Part shown: positions 58,981 to 64,000 of the stretch, piece after piece
How the letters are laid out: each line of letters opens with the position of its first letter
Numbering within the stretch: position 1 is the stretch's first letter
NCBI GenBank assembly: GCA_002270565.1
Contig: NQMI01000156.1
Coordinates: 38,330 to 102,329 of the forward strand
Reading direction: 5' to 3'
DNA from: Stenocarpella maydis
Lineage: Eukaryota > Ascomycota > Sordariomycetes > Diaporthales > Diaporthaceae
Length of the DNA: 64,000 bases
Position numbers and translations under genes: made by a program
Notes under the pieces: model-generated
What the model was told of the DNA's origin: nothing
The model's database searches: none
What the model saw: only the letters and a program-made list of their open reading frames with translations

Positions 58981-61240
58981 CTATAACTATCAACCTCTAC
59001 CCTTAAAACTCATTACCTCCCCTTCATTACCTAATTTCTCCTTACTTTAGCACCCTTTTCCCTAGTCCAACTAATTAGAAAGATATCTTCCTTAAGCCAG
59101 TAAATAATAAAGAAAGGTAAGGGAAAGAAGAAGGGATCCCCATTAATCTAATTTACAGCCATTAATAATCCAAAGGGCCAAGTCAGCCCTATAAACAATC
59201 CCAATGCCCCCATACTTACTATTAAGTACCCAGACCCTTCTAATTAAGTTAGCCTTAAAGCACAACTTTTAGCATTACCCTTTATTATAAATTTTAATAA
59301 TATCAACCCTATATAGTAGCTAAGATTTCCCAACCCATACAATATCTATAATTAAGGAAACTAGAATCGCAAAGCTAGTGCAAACTTAATAAAAAACCCA
59401 TTTGAAACTAGAATCCTTAATAACGGGTTAGCACTCTCCCAAGCTTTTAATATATCAGACCTTTCAGTATAACCGCCATTTTTTTCAGAACCAAAAATAG
59501 GGGCATAGTAATTATGCATAGCAAATAGTAGATATATATTTTAAGAGTATTAATCCCTATCCTTAGTTTAGAGACCCCCCTAGGTAGAAGAACCTATTTA
59601 GCACTCACTATAGCAACTTCCTTATAACCCTTTATAATATAAAAGATCTCCTAGCTTAAGAGGCATACCTGCATACTAATTATATTCTAGGGCTTATTAA
59701 TTAGCAGCTAATCGATTTTAGCAACCTAATCTTTATAGTGCCTATAACCTATAATATTAACAGAGAACCCCCTAAATTATAGAGATACTACTTACTAAAG
59801 GATAGCTAGAGGTTTATCATTCAAGTCATATATACCCCAAGCCATTAGGTATTAAGCATCTTTAATAGGGATACCAAACGGCTTAGCATAATTAATACTC
59901 ATCTTAATTAGAGAACTTATAATAGGATATACCCCTATATAAGGGACTATATTACATACTTTCTTACCCTTAGGCTACCTAAAGGATTCTTAAAATAGGT
60001 ATATATAGTAATCCAAGTAAAGGTTATGCTGCAGCTAGGATTAACTACCTATGGACTCCTTATGGCCACCTATATTGCCTTTTTCTTCTGAGAGAATTAT
60101 GGAAAGAATGGCTAGGAGTTTAGAGACTAGATCAAGATTAGGCTGCTTAAATCCGCCCCTTCTAGCTTGCTCGCTAAGAAAGCCTTAGCTCTTATCTAAG
60201 GTTTTACTATTTAATTAGAAATTAATGGATCCAGGCATCCAATTAGGGGCATTTAGAATACTCCAGTTATTAGCTATAATAAGTATAAGAGGCTTATAAT
60301 AGAAAAGAATATTATATACTCTTAAGCTAATATCTTAGGGATAAATAAGAGGGAGACCAAGTATTACGCTACACCTAGTATAGGATTAGAGTTAGGATAA
60401 AATCTGCTGGGCTTCCTTATAGCGAGATTTAATAAGGCTAATCTTTTAAGGCCTACCAACATCCAGACTTTCAGGTTAAGCAAAACTCCCATTACCCCTA
60501 ATAGCTTAAAGAACCAGCCACCTATCCTAACATTTAAAACACCTAGTACGGCTATAAAAGATCTAATCATGATATCTAGGCTTAGACTTCATAAGGACCC
60601 ATCCAAGACACCTAAGCTTCTGCCTTAAGCAAATAGGGCATAGATATATAGAGAAGATAGTCTTAAGATACTAAATAAAGTAAGAACTACTTTACAAATG
60701 CCTGATTAGAGTAGGGCCGGAATGCTACTAGATAACCCTATTAAACTTCTCTTATAGCAGATATTAAAAGCAAGCATTAGAAATATATCTTTAGGAGGAA
60801 ATATAAATATAAGTAGGATAACCCCTAAGCAATCAGGTATTTTAAGGTCTTCATCATTATCTCTATCCTTTATTCTAATTATGCCGCTATTATATTGCCT
60901 ATCGCCTGCTACAATAAGAATTATATTGATTCAGGAGTATAACCGGAATACAAGCAAGTAAGTAGGAACTAAGGAAGCAAATTACTAGGTTCCCATACTA
61001 GTGATTAGTAACAGCTATTAATCCTAGGCTTATAAGAAGGCAGCTAAGTAAGAGAAGAAGGATTACAGACCGAGCATACTATAATAGAATGAGAGTAAAA
61101 ATAAGTAGGCTAGGAATTAAGAGCTATAAAGGGTCTAATAGAGTTAAATTCAGGTGGCTTATCTAATTAGAGGAGAAAAGTGATTTTAGTTATTTTAGGC
61201 GGATTATTACTTGTTCTTTATAATAATCTGGAGAGGGGTG

Positions 61241-61635
61241 TGTTTTAGGGTCTAGGGGAACTAGTATGTTTTAGAATCTAAAGAAAAATCAGCCTTAGTA
61301 TCCCCCCCCCCTTTAAGACTATAAGAAGGGGCCTTCCTGCATTACTTTTGAGAAATTTCTAGTCCTAGAGAATCAATCTTTTTATACCCTATAAATTTAT
61401 ATCTATTAAATATATACATATATACTATGAAACTATTTCTTATGCCTTCTTTTTCTGCCTTTCCTTTTTAGTACCCTTTATTCCCCTTATAACTCTCCTA
61501 TTGCATTAGGGGCTCCTTTTCTTGCTTTCTATGCTCCTCTTAAGGTGATTGTCTGATTAGGGCTCTGGCAGAATGTGTGCCTTTTTGTGTGTGTAGAGGT
61601 TTTGTCCTCTCGCTCTCCCCTCTTAGCCCATTTTC
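61241..61635 (+). repeat. TGTTCCGGGG repeat unit, copy c, truncated
   Basis: A diverged copy starting TGTTTTAGGGTCTAGGGG with the polyC run and GGGCTCTGGCA. It stops after CTTAGCCCATTTT, where copy d begins in the opposite direction. Confidence 0.7.
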
Positions 61636-62717
61636 AATAATAATAACTTAAAAGGAAAAACTAAAGAGGGGCCTAATTAGTTAAACTAGGGCTTTATTAT
61701 ACTTAGTTTACCTATATTAGGAAATTAGCATACTAAACCTTTAGGTACTATATCTGAGGGCAAGAGAGTTTTAGGTAATATAGGTAGTTAGGATCCACTA
61801 AACCCTCTTAATACTAGTCCTTTATATTCCTTTTAAGAAAATAAGCCTTAATTAGATGCTATTAAATCCAACTAGAATGAATTTCTAAGGCCTGAGAATA
61901 TAAATCCCTTAGTAGCTTTTCTAGGAATATATAGTTAGGCTAGAGGTTCTATACTTTACTACTGAGTTAGGTACTCCAGGAGGGGGTTTAAGATATAGCC
62001 AAGGTAATGGAGTTAGCTTAATATAGAGATCAGACTAGCCTTGCATATACCTGCTCTTATTGCTACTGGGTTAACTGTAGGCGACCTGGGAGAGTAAATC
62101 TAGCCTTCATATAATAGCAAAATCCTTTATTAAGAGTGAGAGGGTACTATAGCTCTAATTAGAATCAAATGGTATTAAAAGTGTAAAGATTTACTCCCCT
62201 GAAGTAGCTAATAACCTTATAAATAAAATAGGGAATCTAGGCCTAAAAGCTAAGGAATTTTATAGTGGTTGAAGAAACCTTATTAGCTAAAGAAACTTAT
62301 ATTTAATTTATAGGGCAGATACTAGTAAAACCAGGCTAAGAGGGGAGAGCGAGAGGATAAAACCTCTATATATACAAAAAGGTATACATTTTGCTAAAGC
62401 CCTAATTAAGCAACTATCTTAAGAGGAGTATAGAAGGCAAGAAGAGGAGCCCCTAATATAATAGGAGAGTTATAAGGAGAATAGAGGGTATTAAAAAGGA
62501 GAGGTAGAAAAAGAGGGTATAAGAAATAATTTCATAATATATATGTATATATTAGATAGATATAAATTCATAAGGTATAAAAAGATTGATTCTCTAGGAC
62601 TAGAAATTTCTTAAAAGCAATGCAGGAGGGCCCCTTCTTATAGTCTTAGGGGGGGGATGCTAAGGCTGGTTCTCCTCTGGATTCCGAAACATGCCGGTCC
62701 CCCTAGACCCCGGAACA
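61636..62717 (-). repeat. TGTTCCGGGG repeat unit, copy d, inverted and complete
   Basis: Full-length reverse copy of 54790-55878. Its outer end TGTTCCGGGGTCTAGGGGGACC sits in chromovirus RT DNA: flank ATACCCTCTCC matches the intact site near 49510. Confidence 0.75.
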
Positions 62718-63910
62718 ATACCCTCTCCTACTCATTAAGGAACTATAAGATTGACTTAAAGGAGTAAAATGGTTTATAGTATTTAATTTAAAGTATGGAT
62801 ATAACCTTATCTAAATAAAAGAAGGAGAAGAATGGAAAATAGCATTTAGAATATGTTATAGATATTATAAAATAATGGTTATACCTTTCAGATTAACTAA
62901 TGCACCTATATTATTCTAGAAAATAATTAACTAAGTTTTAAGTAAGTACCTTAATATCTTTGTTATTATTTATCTGGATGATATCCTTATCTTCTTAGAA
63001 AACCTTAATGAATATAAGGGATATACTAAGAAGGTCTTTTAAAAACTTCAGGATGCTAACCTCCTAGTAGAACTAGAAAAATATAACTAGTATATATAAA
63101 GAGTTAACTACCTTGGATATATGATTGAACTAGGGAAAATTAAGATATAAGAAGGAAAAGTTAAAGCAATTAAGAAATGGCTAACTCCTATAAATATTAA
63201 GGATATTAAAGCATTCCTTAGATATACTAACTTCTATTGATAATTTATTACCTGATATAGGAATATTGTGAAACTACTAATAGACCTTATTAAGAAGGAT
63301 TATACTTTTAGATGGATAGATACTAAATAATAAGCTTTTTAGATACTTAAAGATAAAGTTATAGAAGACCCTATACTTAAGGAAGCAGACCTAGAAAAGG
63401 AATTCAAAGTCTATACTAACGCCTTAAATAATGCTGCAGGTGGAGAACTTACTTAGAAAGACAACTAAGGAAGGATGCGCATTATTATAAACTTTAGCAA
63501 GAAGTTTAATAGATTAGAAACCCGCTATACTATACTAGATAAGGAATTTATAGTAATAGTATATATATTTTAGGAATGGCAATACTACCTTATAGGAGCT
63601 AAAAAATAGATTAAACTCTATATGGATTATAAGAATCTTATGACTTTTATAATAACTAAGACTATTAATAAACAATAAGTCAGATATATAGAGTTCTTAT
63701 TATAATTCAATATTAAGGTTATTTATATAGATGGAGTTAAAAATGCAAGAGCAGATGCACTTAGTTAAAGACCTAACCATTAGGATAAGGATTTACCTAT
63801 GGAATGGATAGTATTTAAGACTTAAGAAGACAGAAGCCTTATTCTTAACTGAGAACTTAATCCTATAATTAGAGTTAACTTCCAAATTGGAAAAACCCTT
63901 GTTAATCTTC
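62718..63910 (+). pseudogene. Chromovirus RT-RNase H fragment, plus strand
   Basis: The plus frame reads VFNLKYGYNLI, PFRLTNAP, then IYLDDILIF (about 62968-62994). The YxDD active site is intact, unlike in the two minus-strand copies. It continues through KDIKAFLRYTNFY, DPILKEADLEKEFKVYTNA (RNase H first Asp position altered) and NARADALS (end of RNase H). Stops are mainly TAG/TAA. It is cut left by repeat unit d and right by a copia LTR. Confidence 0.75.
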
Positions 63911-64000
63911 TGATGAATTTGTGCTATAAAATAGCATTCAGTTCAGCGTGTGTTTCGGCAGGGTCGCAGTGTGGTGCCCTGAGGCGAATTCGGACAATTG
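63911..64000 (-). repeat. Copia LTR, inverted, runs off window
   Basis: TGATGAATTTGTGC onward matches 44021-44110 in the same inverted orientation. The element continues past the window end. Confidence 0.85.

Larger units (their letters stand above)
56621..61240. other. AT-rich decayed repeat DNA, unidentified
   Basis: Patches of plus-frame coding character with TAG stops occur at about 57000-58450 (Lys/Ser-rich, e.g. KSKIKGNSINPSKTKKS) and 60360-61150. I recognise no domain. It could be the internal part of the element whose ends are the TGTTCCGGGG units at 54790 and 61241, or older DNA. An n lies at 58980. Confidence 0.35.

Noticed and set aside
60364..60570. 68-codon hydrophobic minus-strand frame
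   Set aside because: Leu/Val/Gly richness comes from AT-rich codon drift; no membrane-protein family recognised.

Overview
The window looks like a filamentous ascomycete (Pezizomycotina) chromosome segment. The evidence is short GT-AG introns of about 47-145 nt with CTRAY-like branch sites, secreted fungal proteins (LysM and GH18/CBM18), and transposons full of stop codons in a pattern like repeat-induced point mutation (RIP). I cannot name the species.

Region 1 (1-23.68 kb) is gene-bearing with balanced base composition. In order it holds a TRAFAC-type GTPase-like gene missing its P-loop (-), a broken helical-protein gene (+), a secreted-looking SET-domain gene (-), an uncharacterised ascomycete gene (+), a four-LysM secreted protein (-) that diverges from a subgroup-C-like chitinase with two CBM18 modules (+), a SnoaL/NTF2-fold protein (+), a protein-L-isoaspartate methyltransferase (+), a cytidine/blasticidin-S-deaminase-like enzyme (-) and a secreted subtilisin-like protein (-) whose catalytic Asp appears to be Glu. 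I rebuilt splice sites for seven genes, and the total coding length is divisible by three in each.

Region 2 (23.69-28.9 kb) is the edge of a transposon island. A complete Mutator-like (MULE) element has 32-bp terminal inverted repeats and an 8-bp target duplication. A gene fragment follows, then a second, inverted and truncated MULE copy.

Region 3 (28.9-64 kb) is an AT-rich nested block. It holds three pieces of one Ty3/gypsy chromovirus family (28.9-34.3 kb; a nearly complete copy at 45.6-53.3 kb; an RT-RNase H piece at 62.7-63.9 kb), a Ty1/copia family (34.3-40.3 kb plus LTRs and fragments), a Fot1/pogo-like transposase relic (42.6-44.0 kb) and a third repeat unit of about 1.09 kb that starts TGTTCCGGGG (four copies). 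Reading frames there are often continuous but broken mainly by TAG, as expected from CAG-to-TAG and TGG-to-TAG changes.

The most distinctive observations are: the chromovirus carries an extra Cys-rich/coiled-coil reading frame on the strand opposite gag-pol, between the chromodomain and the 3' LTR; the LysM protein and chitinase are a divergent pair; and a 14-nt micro-exon sits inside the chitinase catalytic motif. Six single n characters mark gaps or joins. Several fall in LTRs or next to perfect duplications, so the island layout is partly an assembly product.
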